NCBI RefSeq assembly: GCF_042186555.1
Contig: NC_133324.1
Location: forward strand, 1,230,289 to 1,294,288
DNA from: Aquarana catesbeiana
Lineage: Eukaryota; Chordata; Amphibia; Anura; Ranidae
Direction of reading: 5' to 3'
DNA: 64,000 bases
A program made the position numbers and the translations under genes. The notes below the pieces were generated by a model. That model was not told where the DNA came from. It did no database searches and saw only the letters and a program-made list of their open reading frames with translations. Of the stretch, positions 23,101 through 33,659 are shown piece after piece. The number at the start of each line of letters is the position of its first letter. Position 1 is the stretch's first letter.

Positions 23101-26100
23101 AGCATGTCCACGGGTCTTCCGGGATCTCTTTATTAGTAATTTCCTTTATTAACTGTAAAATTTCCTTCCAAAATTCTTTGGTGATGGGACATTCCCACCA
23201 TATGTGAGCCATTGTTCCTGTGGCCCGTCATGCTCTCCAACACTCCCATTGTTCCCGTGGCCCGTCATCCTCTTCAACACTCCCATTGTTCCTGTGGCCC
23301 GTCATCCTCTCCAACACTCCCATTGTTCCTGTGGCCCGTCATCCTCTCCAACACTCCCATTGTTCCCGTGGCCCGTCATCCTGTCCAACACTCCCATTGT
23401 TCCCGTGGCCCGTCATCCTCTCCAACACTCCCATTGTTCCCGTGGCCCGTCATCCTGTCCAACACTCCCATTGTTCCCGTGGCCCGTCATCGTCTCCAAC
23501 ACTCCCATTGTTCCCGTGGCCCGTCATCCTCTCCAACACTCCCATTGTTCCCGTGGCCCGTCATCCTGTCCAACACTCCCATTGTTCCCGTGGCCCGTCA
23601 TCGTCTCCAACACTCCCATTGTTCCTGTGGCCCGTCATCCTCTCCAACACTCCCATTGTTCCTGTGGCCCGTCATCCTCTCCAACACTCCCATTGTTCCC
23701 GTGGCCCGTCATCCTCTCCAACACTCCCATTGTTCCTGTGGCCCGTCATCCTCTCCAACACTCCCATTGTTCCTGTGGCCCGTCATCCTCTCCAACACTT
23801 CCATTGTTCCTGTGGCCCGTCATCCTCTCCAACACTCCCATTGTTCCCGTGGCCCGTCATCCTCTCCAACACTCCCATTGTTCCCGTGGCCCGTCATCCT
23901 CTCCAACACTTCCATTGTTCCTGTGGCCCGTCATCCTCTCCAACACTCCCATTGTTCCCGTGGCCCGTCATCCTCTCAAACACTCCCATTGTTCCCGTGG
24001 CCCGTCATCCTCTCCAACACTCCCATTGTTCCCGTGGCCCGTCATCCTCTCAAACACTCCCATTGTTCCCGTGGCCCGTCATCCTCTCCAACACTCCCAT
24101 TGTTCCCGTGGCCCGTCATCCTCTCCAACACTCCCATTGTTCCCGTGGCCCGTCATCCTCTCCTACACTCCCATTGTTCCCGTGGCCCGTCATCCTCTCC
24201 AACACTCCCATTGTTCCCGTGGCCCGTCATCCTCTCCAACACTCCGTGGATTTCTCTTGGATTTCTTGAAATTGACTGATCTTGTCTGGTGTCGCCTACC
24301 ACCTTGCTACGCACTTATAGTTTTGTCTCGGTCATCTTGGTATCTACTGAGGCACAATGTATCAGTTTCTGAATTTTTACTAAAGTGTGTTTGTTACATT
24401 GTGATCCCAATTCCTTTTCCCATTTCTTCATATAGGGCGGCACATCCGGTTCCTCTCTATGCATTTGTATTTTATAAAGTCTCGATATGTTATTTTTTGA
24501 TTTTTCTCTCGTGCAGAGCGGCTCCAGTGGCCTTTAGTCTTCTTCACTTCTAATAGGCTTCCGGAGTTTTTCTGACAAAATGAGTGAGCTGCATCAATCG
24601 TCATTCATACCGTGTCTATTCTTAACTCGTGATAAGTGTTAACCACTTGCTTACCAAGCACGAACACCCCCCTTCCTGCCCAGGCCATTTTTCAGCTTTC
24701 AACGCAGTCGCACTTTGAATGACAATTGCGCGGTCGTGCTACACTGTACCCAAACACATTTTTTTTTTATCATTTTCCTTACACAAATAGAGCTTTCTTT
24801 TGCTGGTATGTACATAGTTACATAGTTACATAGTAGGTGAGGTTAAAAAAAGACACAAGTCCATCAAATCCAACCTATGAATCACTGCTGGGTTTTTTAT
24901 TTTTTACAAAAAAAAAAGACCAAAAATTTAGAAAAAAAATAGTTTTTTTTTACTTTTTTCTGTCAGTAAATTTTGTAACTAAGTAATTTTTCGCCTTCAC
25001 TGATGTGCGCTGATGAGGCGGCACTGATGGGCACTGAGGCTGAACTGGTGGGCATTGATGAGGCGGCACTTATGGGCATTGATGAGGTGGCACTGATGAG
25101 GCACTAATATGCCACACTCATGGGCACTGATAGGTGGCACTGATATGTGGCATTGATGAGCACTGATAGGCGGCACTGATGGGCACTAATAGGCGGCAGT
25201 GGTGGGCACTGAGAGGCGGCACTGGTGGGCACGGATAGGCGGCATTGATAGGCGGTACAGATGGGCACTGATGGGCATTGATGGGTGGCATTGATGGGCA
25301 GCACTGATAGGTGGCACTAATTGCCAGCACTGACTGGCATGGCTAATGGGCACTGATTTGTGGCACTTGTGGGCACTGATTGCTGCCACTTGTGGGCTCT
25401 GATCACTGGCATTGGTGGGCACTGTATGCTGGCATTGGTGGGCATGGTATTTTTACACTTTATTTATATATTGTAATCAGGGCACTGATTACTTCCCTAG
25501 CTGTCCCCCTGTGAGGTGATGCCGCTGATCGTCTCTCCTCTCCTCTATCACTGTAAGGAGAGCCGATTACCAGCATCTCCGTGTTTACATGTGACCAGAT
25601 GTGATTGGACACAGCCGATCACATGGTTAAAGAGCCGCGAACGCGGCTCTTTACACAGATCGGTGTCGCACCGTGTCCTAGCAACACGGTGCGGCCACGA
25701 TCGCCGCCCTGCGCACCCGTTCTGTGCCACCGTCATATGACGGGGCCCAGAACAAGAGCTGCACCGCCCCGCCACCATTTGACGGTGGACGGGGTGGCAA
25801 CTGGTTAATTTTATTCTTCTAATTATATCTTTCAATTGTGCATTCCCTTTTTTTTTTTTTTTTTATCCAAATTCCTCCCACTACCCTCATCCCTGGTATA
25901 AAAAATGTGTTGTCCTTCAAATATATCAAGGGTGAATTGTAGTCCCAGTTATTTTGTAAGTGAATCCTATCCCAGATTTTTAGTGTATTTGGACCCAATG
26001 TTCTGTGTGATGGAGGGCTCCATATTATGTGCCCTAGCTGTGTGTTACTCATAATATTCTCAATATTGACCCATCTCTTATCTGAACCCTCTCTTGCCCA

Positions 26101-29100
26101 TTCTATCACCCGTGAAAGTGCCACTGCGTTGTAATATTTTTTTTTAAATCCGGGATGGCTAAGCCACCCTGTTTTTTCCCCCTATTCAGTACCGTAAATG
26201 CTATTTGTGGTTTTTTGCCACACCAGACAAAGTTCATTATTATCCCGCTTAAAGCTCTCATGTAAGATTGTGGGAGAGGAATTGGAAGCATCTGAAACTT
26301 ATAGAGAATTTTCGGAGCTAACACCATTTTTCCAGTATTAATGCGCCCGATCCAAGAGAGAGATTCCTTCTTAATCTCATCTAACAAAGGGATATAGTTG
26401 TTTAGGTATATTTTCCTCAAAGAGTTAGTCAGATTAACTCCTTTCTCCATGGAAAATGGAATTCTTTAAGAAGTTTAGCTTCTTCCTGTTTAGGTACGTT
26501 TTATACTTAAGATTTCAGATTTGCTGAGATTGATTTTAAAGTTTGACATGTCACCATATTTTTTTAATATCTCCAGCAAATTTGGAATCGTCATCCTTGG
26601 ATTATTGATGTAGAAGATCACATCGTCGGCAAACGCCGCAAGTTTGTGCTCGTCAGCCCCTATCTTAATCCCACTGATATCTGGGTTATTTCGGACAGAA
26701 GCCAACAGGGGTTCCAAGGTTAATACAAATAGGAGAGGTGACAACGGGCACCCCTGTCTGGTTCCGTTCTCCATTGTAAATGGTAAAGAAGAGACTCAGT
26801 TCACCTTAACAGACGCAGGGGGGTGGTTATATAGTACTTTTATCCATTTGATCAGTCTTGGTCCTACTCCCATTACTTCCAATGTTTTTATCATGAGTCC
26901 CTAGTCTACCCTGTCAAATGCTTTTTCAGCATCCATCGACAGGAATAGTCCTGGGGACCCATTGGAATTAATAGACTCCAGGAGAAGCAATGAACGAACT
27001 CTATTGTCCCTCCCTTCTCTTCCTGGTATAAACCCTACCTGGTCCGGGTGCACCAAGGTAGTCATCTTTTCTTTCAGCCTCCTTGCTAGGACCTTAGACA
27101 TAACCACTTGTATACAGGATATATGGAAATGCTGTATACTTGCCTGACCTTGCTGGTGGTATTCCAAGTTCTGCCATCTTGATTGGCCGGACCTGAATGA
27201 TGTCACTCCCTCGCATGTCATCAATGTGGGCAGAGCTGTGCAGTTCAGTTTACATTCTATAGAAGATTGAGAAGAGACAGCTATGGACATCACATGACTT
27301 CTCTGCCTGATACAGCACATTGGAAGATCAGAGTCAGAATTCTTCTGTAATCTGTGATCTCTCAGTGATGATCTCTGTTCTGCAGGGTGACATGTTCCTC
27401 AGTGAAGCTGATGATCTCTGTTCTGTCCTGCAGGGTGACATGTTCCTCAGTGAAGCTGATGATCTCTGTCCTGCAGGGTGACATGTTCCTCAGTGAAGCT
27501 GATGATCTCTGTCCTGCAGGGTGACATGTTCCTCAGTGAAGCTGATGATCTCTGTCCTGCAGGGTGACATGTTCCTCAGTGAAGCTGATGATCTCTGTTC
27601 TGTTCTGCAGGGTGACATGTTCCTCAGTGAAGCTGTGGGATGGAGTCATTGCAGCTGCTTATGGAACGGGTCAGATTCGGGTGTATGATGCCGCAACGGG
27701 TACTGTATGTGCGGAGCTGGATGCCCACGCCCGATGGATCTACACTCTGGATGTGGCACCTGAAACTGGCAGAGTATGACTCTCCTCACCTCTCTTCCTC
27801 TCCTCTCTTTCTCTTGTCCCTTGTCTACTTTCTCTCCACATCTATCACTTCACTCCTCTCTTCTCATTCTGTCTCTCCTCCACCCTCTCCTCCGCCTTTC
27901 CTCTCCCTTTCTCTCTCCTCTCCTGTCTCTCTTCTCCTTTCTCTCCTCATCGCCTCTCCCTCTCCACTCTTCCTCCTCTTCCTCTCTTTTCCTCCTCTCC
28001 CTCTCTTCTCGTCTTCTCTTCTCATCATCTCTTCTTCTCTTCCTCCCCCTCTGTTCCTCTTTCTCTCTTGTCCCTCTTCTCCCTGCTGTCCTGAATAATC
28101 AGTCAGAATAAGTTGTGCCTTTTTAAGGACAGGTTTCCCGCACAACAATTATCATTGAGTAATTTTTAACGAAGATATTTTTAAGATACAAAATCAAAAT
28201 ACAGTCTGTACTTGTGAAACTTATTCACGGAGACGTGTGGTCATACGAAACAGTTATTTATTGGTAAACAAACACAAATAATCACATGGAATTAAAATAC
28301 CGATTGCGTTACATGAATGTCTTGAAAATCAATAAAAACACTTGTAAAAATGGGCGCCCCGTCCCTCTGACATAATACCACCATGATAACTTCTCGGTAG
28401 AATCAATAACATTGTGAACTTGACAATTAAACAGAACGTCTGTATTTCACACGTCCAACCGTTACTTTGCTGCAGGTAAGTAAGTGGTTAAAAATGTGAA
28501 ATAAATTAGACGTTTGTTTTGGCAATAAATGTGGCAACTATGCAAAAAGAAAAATATGATGAAAAACTTGAATCTTTAGAGAAAAATCTACAAGGCGGTT
28601 ATTGATTCGGGAGAATGATTATCAATTGTATAATATTCAATACATCAGTATTTGAGAGAACATACAAGATAAAATCACATGACATAATTACCCATTCCAG
28701 GATGGCTACTGTTCCTATTGGCTGGTTACCAGAGTTAAGATGGCTGCCGTAGTTTCAAAATGGATACTCCTAAAGAGGATTTACTTCTTGTGACCTCCGA
28801 GTTCTAAGTATTAGGTGTTGAGGAATCTTCATGAATGTAAAGATATGTATTCATGCATGGTGCATGAGTGTCAGTCTGGGAGTGTGTGTGTCTCCCAGTG
28901 TCCCCCCTCAGGGTGGATCCCTGAGCTCTCCCCCTGAGCTCTCCCCCTGAGCTCTCCTCTTCTCTCCTCTCTCCTCTTCTCTCCTCTCTCCTCTTCTCTC
29001 CTCTCTCCTCTTCCATCTTACTTGCCTCTAAATACTATTTCAGATAATAAGACCATAAAAATTATAATGGCTCTGCCCAAAAGGCCGTGGCTCACTTCCC

Positions 29101-31255
29101 ATTGGGTTAGGAGACTTAATTATTAACCTTCTCTGGAAATTTAGTGAGTTCAAGTAATACCACCTTCAACCACCAGGTGTCTCACATGTGTTTTGAGTCC
29201 ATCCTTTTAAGTTAATACGTTCTATTTTCATAATGTGTATAATGGTAAGGATAAGTATATACCTTTAAATATTCTGGTAATCGGTCTAATGTAAAATACA
29301 CTCAGTATAATCTTGATTAATCACTATTATATAAACTGGTTACAGATATATGTGTCTCTATAAATGTATGTCTATACAGACTGGTCTATCTAGGAAATAC
29401 ACACATTGTTATATATATTAATCAATACTACATAAAAATGATTATCTATATGGATCCCTGTATAACTTCTGGTATCTCCACTGAATATTTGTTTATCTAA
29501 GCATAGGCTACAGTCTTTTATATAGTTATAATCATAATTATATGTTTTTCCTAATACTAATTAGTTTCTTAAAACACTTCTACTTATAAAATCACACTTT
29601 CATATACATTTTCTTCATAGCAAAGTTGTTGGGTCCGCAGACGCCAACATTATAATGTCTCTGTGACCTACAATGTCATAGATAGTTTGAAATGACTTAT
29701 AATAACCTTATCGATACTTTTAAAATATATTTGACTGGCACAATATTCAACTCATTCTAACGTGTTGAGATGGACCATGAACATTCTCACTGGGTGTTTA
29801 GAAATGACTTGCTTGTCTAAACCATCCTAAAAGTTCATACAATGAGTTTTGTTAGCCAAGGTGTTATCTATTTAAACAGTTCATCACTTGAACACAATAG
29901 GTTTATGCCAGGCGAGGTTATCTCTATGTGAGAATTGTCTGTATAACCTTGTGTCTTGTGTCAGCTTTCATTTATTCACTAAGACCATGTAAATATCTCC
30001 TTGTTTTGTGACGAGAGCAGTTTTTGTTCCAACAGTTTTCCTCACAATACATGCTTGTAAAACATGAGAGCGTCTAATTTGTCCTAAAGGTCTCCAAAAG
30101 GGCAACAGTTCAATTATAATAACATCACAGTTCATCTACTTTGTGAGGCCGAAGCATCTCTCATGTTTCTGCTGTAAATATAAAATATATTTCTTCATGA
30201 ATTCACAACACTGCTCTCTCCTCCTTCTTCTTTTCCTCTCCTCTCCTTTCTTCTTCCTCTTCCTCTCCTTTTGTTCTCCTTCTTTTCCCTCTCCTCCTTT
30301 CTTCTCCCTTCTTTCTCTCCCTCTTCTCCGTTCTCCCTCTTCTCCCTACTCTCTCTTCTTTCTCCCTTTTCTCATCCTTTCTCACTCTTCTCCTCCTTTC
30401 TCCCTCTTTCTCCCCCCCCACCCCCCTTTCTCTTTTTCTCTTTCTCTTTTTTTTCTCTCTCTTTCACTCCTCCCCCTTTTTTTTTTCTTTTTCTCTCCTC
30501 CCTCCCTCCTTCTTTTTTTTTTTTTTTTCTCTCTTTCTCTTCCCTTTCCCTTTCCCTCCTCCCTTTCCCTTTCCTTTTCCCTCATCCCTTTCCTTTTCCC
30601 TCCTCCCTTTTTTTTTTCTCTTTCTCTCCTCCCCCTTTTTTTTTCTTTTTCTCTCCTCCCTCCCTCCTTTTTTTTTTTTTTCTCTCTTTCTCTTCCCTTT
30701 CCCTTTCCCTTTCCCTCCTCCCTTTCCCTTTCCTTTTCCCTCCTCCTTTTCCCTTTCCCTCCTCCCTTTTTTTTTTCTCTTTCTCTCCTCCCCCTTTTTT
30801 TTTTCTCCCCCCACCCCCTTTTTTTTCTCCCCCCACCCCCTTTTTTTTTCTCTCCCACTCCCTTTTTTTTTCTCCCCCCCACCCCCTTTATTTTTCTCCC
30901 CCACCCCCTTTTAGAAATAAAATCTGTCCTGTATCCTCACCTTGTCTGTGTGTCCCCAGCTTCTCTCCGGAGCCGAGGATTCCTTCGTCCAGATCTGGCA
31001 GTTGAATCGCTGTGTGGAGTCCGGCTCTATTGAGGTAAAGGGGGGTCTCTTCTACTTCTGAAGGGTCTATTGGTGAGAAAGGTTTTATATTTTATACCTG
31101 ATTTATCTATTTTTCTATTCCAGGTGGAGCACCGCCATTCGGAATGTGTGGCAGACACTCAGATTTGTGGAGCGCGCTTCTGCGACCCTCAGGGGTCATC
31201 CTTCGCCGTGACAGGATACGATCTGAGCGAGATCATCCGCTATGTGCAGATATAG
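20103..31255 (+). CDS. WDR54: WD repeat-containing protein 54, complete coding region
   Basis: Nine coding exons join to 338 codons including the stop, close to the size of the mammalian protein: 20103-20327, 20923-20985, 21074-21140, 21325-21381, 22166-22296, 22368-22468, 27611-27773, 30960-31034, 31124-31255. All introns are GT-AG and phases agree throughout (1014 nt). The ATG at 20103 has a good context (GCTCCACCATGT) and opens MYRKDKSIQM. Recognisable family segments are ALYNNLSVLP and LTYFTVVHG (exon 1), GIQMYESDGSIMVYWHALD (exons 2-3), SSGLVLVFDVPSKG (5), DLVTADDSGLLCVWKSG (6), GVIAAAYGTGQIRVYDAATG (7), LLSGAEDSFVQIWQL (8) and CVADTQICGARFCD with AVTGYDLSEI (9). They form WD40 blades of a beta-propeller, a protein-interaction scaffold with little known biochemistry; a link to EGF-receptor signalling has been reported for the mammalian protein. 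No stop or frameshift was found, so the gene appears functional despite heavy repeat load in introns 1, 4, 6 and 7. Confidence 0.95.
20395..20775. repeat. 20-bp minisatellite in WDR54 intron 1
   Basis: About 19 units of CGTGTGGCATGCAGCGGTCT with C/T and A/G variants and two divergent TGTGTGGCTTGC units. It lies between coding exons 1 and 2. Open frames on both strands here are by-products of the period. Confidence 0.95.
21425..22130. repeat. 31-bp minisatellite in WDR54 intron 4
   Basis: About 20 units built on CTCTCCTGTAGCAAGCCCAT followed by GGTGTCTGACC or GGTCTCTGACG. Each unit contains CTCTCCTGTAG, which resembles a 3' splice site. The genuine acceptor of exon 5 is the later CTGTGCAG at 22158-22165. 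Confidence 0.95.
23209..24245. repeat. 37-bp minisatellite inside the L1
   Basis: About 28 units of CCATTGTTCCCGTGGCCCGT plus CATCCTCTCCAACACTC, with C/T variants. The first unit is continuous with L1 sequence: on the minus strand TGTTGGAGAGC and ACAATGGCTCACATATGG join the repeat to the HIWW coding segment. The array therefore looks like an amplified piece of the L1 itself. Three plus-strand frames stay open for up to 449 codons and are not genes. Confidence 0.93.
24805..24885 (-). mobile_element. CR1-type LINE 3' tail fragment
   Basis: Plus strand shows TACATAGTTACATAGT repeats followed by AGGTGAGGTTAAAAAAAGAC and CACAAGTCCATCAA, the complement of the 3' end also seen at 48429-48495. This is only the terminal 80 bp, a severely 5'-truncated insertion. 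Confidence 0.8.
25005..25450. repeat. Irregular minisatellite (GGCACTGATGGGCACTGA)
   Basis: Loose tandem repeats of GGCACTGATGGGCACTGATA with many substitutions, inside the TTAA-flanked element. Older and less regular than the other arrays. Confidence 0.85.
27372..27637 (+). repeat. Tandem copies of the WDR54 exon 7 acceptor
   Basis: Six copies of CTGCAGGGTGACATGTTCCT plus CAGTGAAGCTG. The AG dinucleotides lie at 27385, 27433, 27476, 27519, 27562 and 27610, so spacings are 48, 43, 43, 43 and 48. Each unit duplicates the polypyrimidine/AG acceptor and the first 27 or so nucleotides of exon 7; only the last copy runs on into the rest of the exon (TGGGATGGAGTC). Confidence 0.95.
27776..28092. 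repeat. Polypyrimidine tract, start of WDR54 intron 7
   Basis: About 310 bp composed almost entirely of C and T on the plus strand. Possible triplex-forming DNA. Open frames here (Ser/Leu/Pro-rich) are compositional. Confidence 0.9.
28093..30200. other. AT-rich intronic sequence, nothing recognised
   Basis: About 2.1 kb with no coding frame or familiar repeat apart from a short CTCTCCTCTT cluster at 28960-29012. It separates two pyrimidine tracts and may be an insertion, but I found no terminal repeats or target duplication. Confidence 0.4.
30205..30913. repeat. Polypyrimidine tract before WDR54 exon 8
   Basis: About 700 bp of nearly pure C/T (CTTTCCCTTTCCCTCC-type words and T-runs), ending about 45 bp before exon 8. 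Two similar subunits (about 30430-30600 and 30600-30790) suggest internal duplication. The long Phe/Ser/Leu and Lys/Arg/Gly/Glu frames on the two strands are not genes. Confidence 0.93.
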
Positions 31256-32234
31256 GACATCTTGTAGCATTAGGTGTACACTTATTGGTGGAGCTATGAC
31301 CGCAGACTCCGCCTACACTCACCGATTTTCTCTGTGCATATAGAGGTTCTAGAGATGCTACCTGTAGAAATGCGGTCACCTGTACACACCTTTTATTTAT
31401 CCATCTAAAACATCTGGCAATGCAGCATCTGTTGTGTGGTTGAAGGGTCTAGTAACAGGATGTGACTCCACAGAGGGATGAAAATTGGACACCATGTTGG
31501 CCCCTGTTCTCCTGTGCAGCTCTGTAGGAACTACAACTGTTCAGTCTTCTGACTTTCACTGCACAGCCAGGGAGGTCACTGCTGCTTTATAGGTCCCTTC
31601 TCCTTGGAACGGCGGGGATAATGTGTTTTTATTGGTCAGTGAGCAGGCTGGAGACAAAGCCGTGACACTGGGGAGCTCCACAGCCAAACCAGGCCTGGTC
31701 TGCACAGTGTGACAAATCATAAAACTGGCTGAACAGAGTAAGAATTAGTTTGGTGGTTTAGCATTTTGTTTATTTGTTAGTTTGCTCCAAGTTCGGTATC
31801 CCCGCTCCAGGGTCTCTCTGGTGCTGTTCACATGATGAGGGTACTGGACATGTGATCTCATCTAAAGGTACTAACGTCACAGCAGTGCTGGCTACACCTC
31901 TGCCTGAACAGTACCCGTATCCTTCAGCTGAGATCACGTCTCTGCTGGGGTTTGGTCATGTGACTGGCACCAGATGGGGCAATATGAATGAAAGCCCCTC
32001 CTATACTATCAGGGTAAAGGAATATTGGAGCTCCATCCAAACTGCAGGTGTCACGTAGACGGAAATTGGATACAGTTGGGTTATGCTGCCACCTTCAGAA
32101 GGATTTGGACACCGCAAAAAAAAAAAAAAATACATTGGTAACTCCTTCTCTACCCAGCATGCCTCAGCTTTTTTCTAGTGTCCTAGAAGAATGGGCATTT
32201 TTTTTCAGCTGTGTTGGGAATAGTCAAACCAACT
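31256..32234 (+). other. WDR54 3' UTR and downstream flank
   Basis: Follows the stop codon directly. I did not see a canonical AATAAA before the next minisatellite, so the polyadenylation site is unresolved. No other coding frame is convincing. Confidence 0.45.
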
Positions 32235-33600
32235 TTTTCCAGCTTTTTGTTGTCAACTTGGATTGCGGACTCTTCTTCTCTTCATAGTGGATTGTGGACT
32301 CTTCTTTACTTCATAGTAGATTGTGGACTCTTCTTCCCTTCATAGTGGATTGTGGACTCTTCTTTCCTTCATAGTGGATTGTGGACTCTTCTTCCCTTCA
32401 TAATGGATTGCGGACTCTTCTTCACTTCATAGTGGATTGCGGACTCTTCTTCTCTTCATAGTGGATTGTGGACTCTTCTTTCCTTCATAGTGGATTGTGG
32501 ACTCTTCTTTCCTTCATAGTGGATTGCGGACTCTTCTTCTCTTCATAGTGGATTGTGGACTCTTCTTCCTCTTCTTCTCTTCATAGTGGATTGTGGACTC
32601 TTCTTCCCTTCATAGTGGATTGCGGACTCTTCTTTCCTTCATAGTGGATTGTGGACTCTTCTTTCCTTCATAGTGGATTGTGGACTCTTCTTTCCTTCAT
32701 AGTGGATTGTGGACTCTTCTTCCCTTCATAGTGGATTGTGGACTCTTCTTCTCTTCATAGTGGATTGTGAACTCTTCTTCCCTTCATAGTGGATTGTGGA
32801 CTCTTCTTCTCTTCATAGTGGATTGTGGACTCTTCTTTCCTTCATAGTGGATTGTGGACTCTTCTTCCCTTCATAGTGGATTGTGGACTCTTCTTTCCTT
32901 CATAGTGGATTGTGGACTCTTCTTTCCTTCATAGTGGATTGTGGACTCTTCTTCCCTTCATAGTGGATTGTGGACTCTTCTTCCCTTCGTAGTGGATTGT
33001 GGACTCTTCTTCCCTTCGTAGTGGATTGTGGACTCTTCTTCCCTTCGTAGTGGATTGTGGACTCTTCTTCCCTTCGTAGTGGATTGTGGACTCTTCTTCC
33101 CTTCATAGTGGATTGTGGACTCTTCTTTCCTTCATAGTGGATTGTGGACTCTTCTTCCCTTCATAGTGGATTGTGGACTCTTCTTTCCTTCATAGTGGAT
33201 TGCGGACTCTTCTTTCCTTCATAGTGGATTGTGGACTCTTCTTTCCTTCATAGTGGATTGCGGACTCTTCTTTCCTTCATAGTGGATTGCGGACTCTTCT
33301 TTACTTCATAGTGGATTGTGGACTCTTCTTCCCTTCATAGTGGATTGCGGACTCTTCTTTCCTTCATAGTGGATTGTGGACTCTTCTTTGCTTCATAGTG
33401 GGTTGTGGACTCTTCTTCTCTTCATAGTGGGTTGTGGACTCTTCTTTCCTTCATAGTGGATTGCGGACTCTTCTTCACTTCATAGTGGATTGAGGACTCT
33501 TCTTCCCTTCATAGTAGATTGTGGACTCTTCTTCTGCGCTTCATAGTGGATTGCGGACTCTTCTTCGCTTCATAGTGAATTGCGGACTCTTCCTCACTAC
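32235..33600. repeat. 29-bp minisatellite
   Basis: About 46 units of TTCATAGTGGATTGTGGACT plus CTTCTTCCC, with C/T and TTCCC/TTTCC/TTCTC variants. The array is homogeneous in the middle and more divergent at both ends. Confidence 0.95.
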
Positions 33601-33659
33601 ATCTGTGCTTGAGCTAGTCTCTATGTAAGAGCGATCAAGATCGGCCTAATTTTGGAGTG

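Larger units (their letters stand above)
24639..25808. mobile_element. TTAA-flanked non-autonomous DNA element
   Basis: Starts TTAACCACTTGC and ends GCAACTGGTTAA, giving short imperfect inverted repeats (CCACTTGC/CCAGTTGC) inside a TTAA duplication, the signature of piggyBac-type insertion. L1 sequence resumes on both sides. The interior carries a CR1 tail, a minisatellite and no transposase ORF. Confidence 0.5.
22610..27125 (-). mobile_element. L1-clade LINE, antisense in WDR54 intron 6
   Basis: Minus-strand ORF2 pieces in order: KVLARRLKEKMTTLVHPDQV to AEKAFDRVD (about 27110-26904), GTRQGCPLSPLLFVLTLEPL with FADD (26774-26490), SWIGRINTGKMVLAPKILY (26450-26106), 26124-25819, and the C-terminal MAHIWWECPITKEFWKEI (23212-22958). 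The plus-strand T-run at 22611-22626 is the complement of the poly(A) tail, so the 3' end is at about 22610. The element is 5'-truncated within RT and broken by frameshifts. It is interrupted by a TTAA-flanked DNA element (24639-25808) and by a 37-bp minisatellite (23209-24245). Its antisense orientation in the intron is the tolerated one. Confidence 0.85.

Noticed and set aside
23204..24553. 449-codon plus-strand frame
   Set aside because: Runs through the 37-bp minisatellite in three frames; the sequence is antisense L1.
30143..31033. Phe/Ser/Leu-rich plus-strand and Lys/Arg/Gly/Glu-rich minus-strand frames
   Set aside because: Polypyrimidine low-complexity DNA; the true coding part is only WDR54 exon 8 at 30960-31034.
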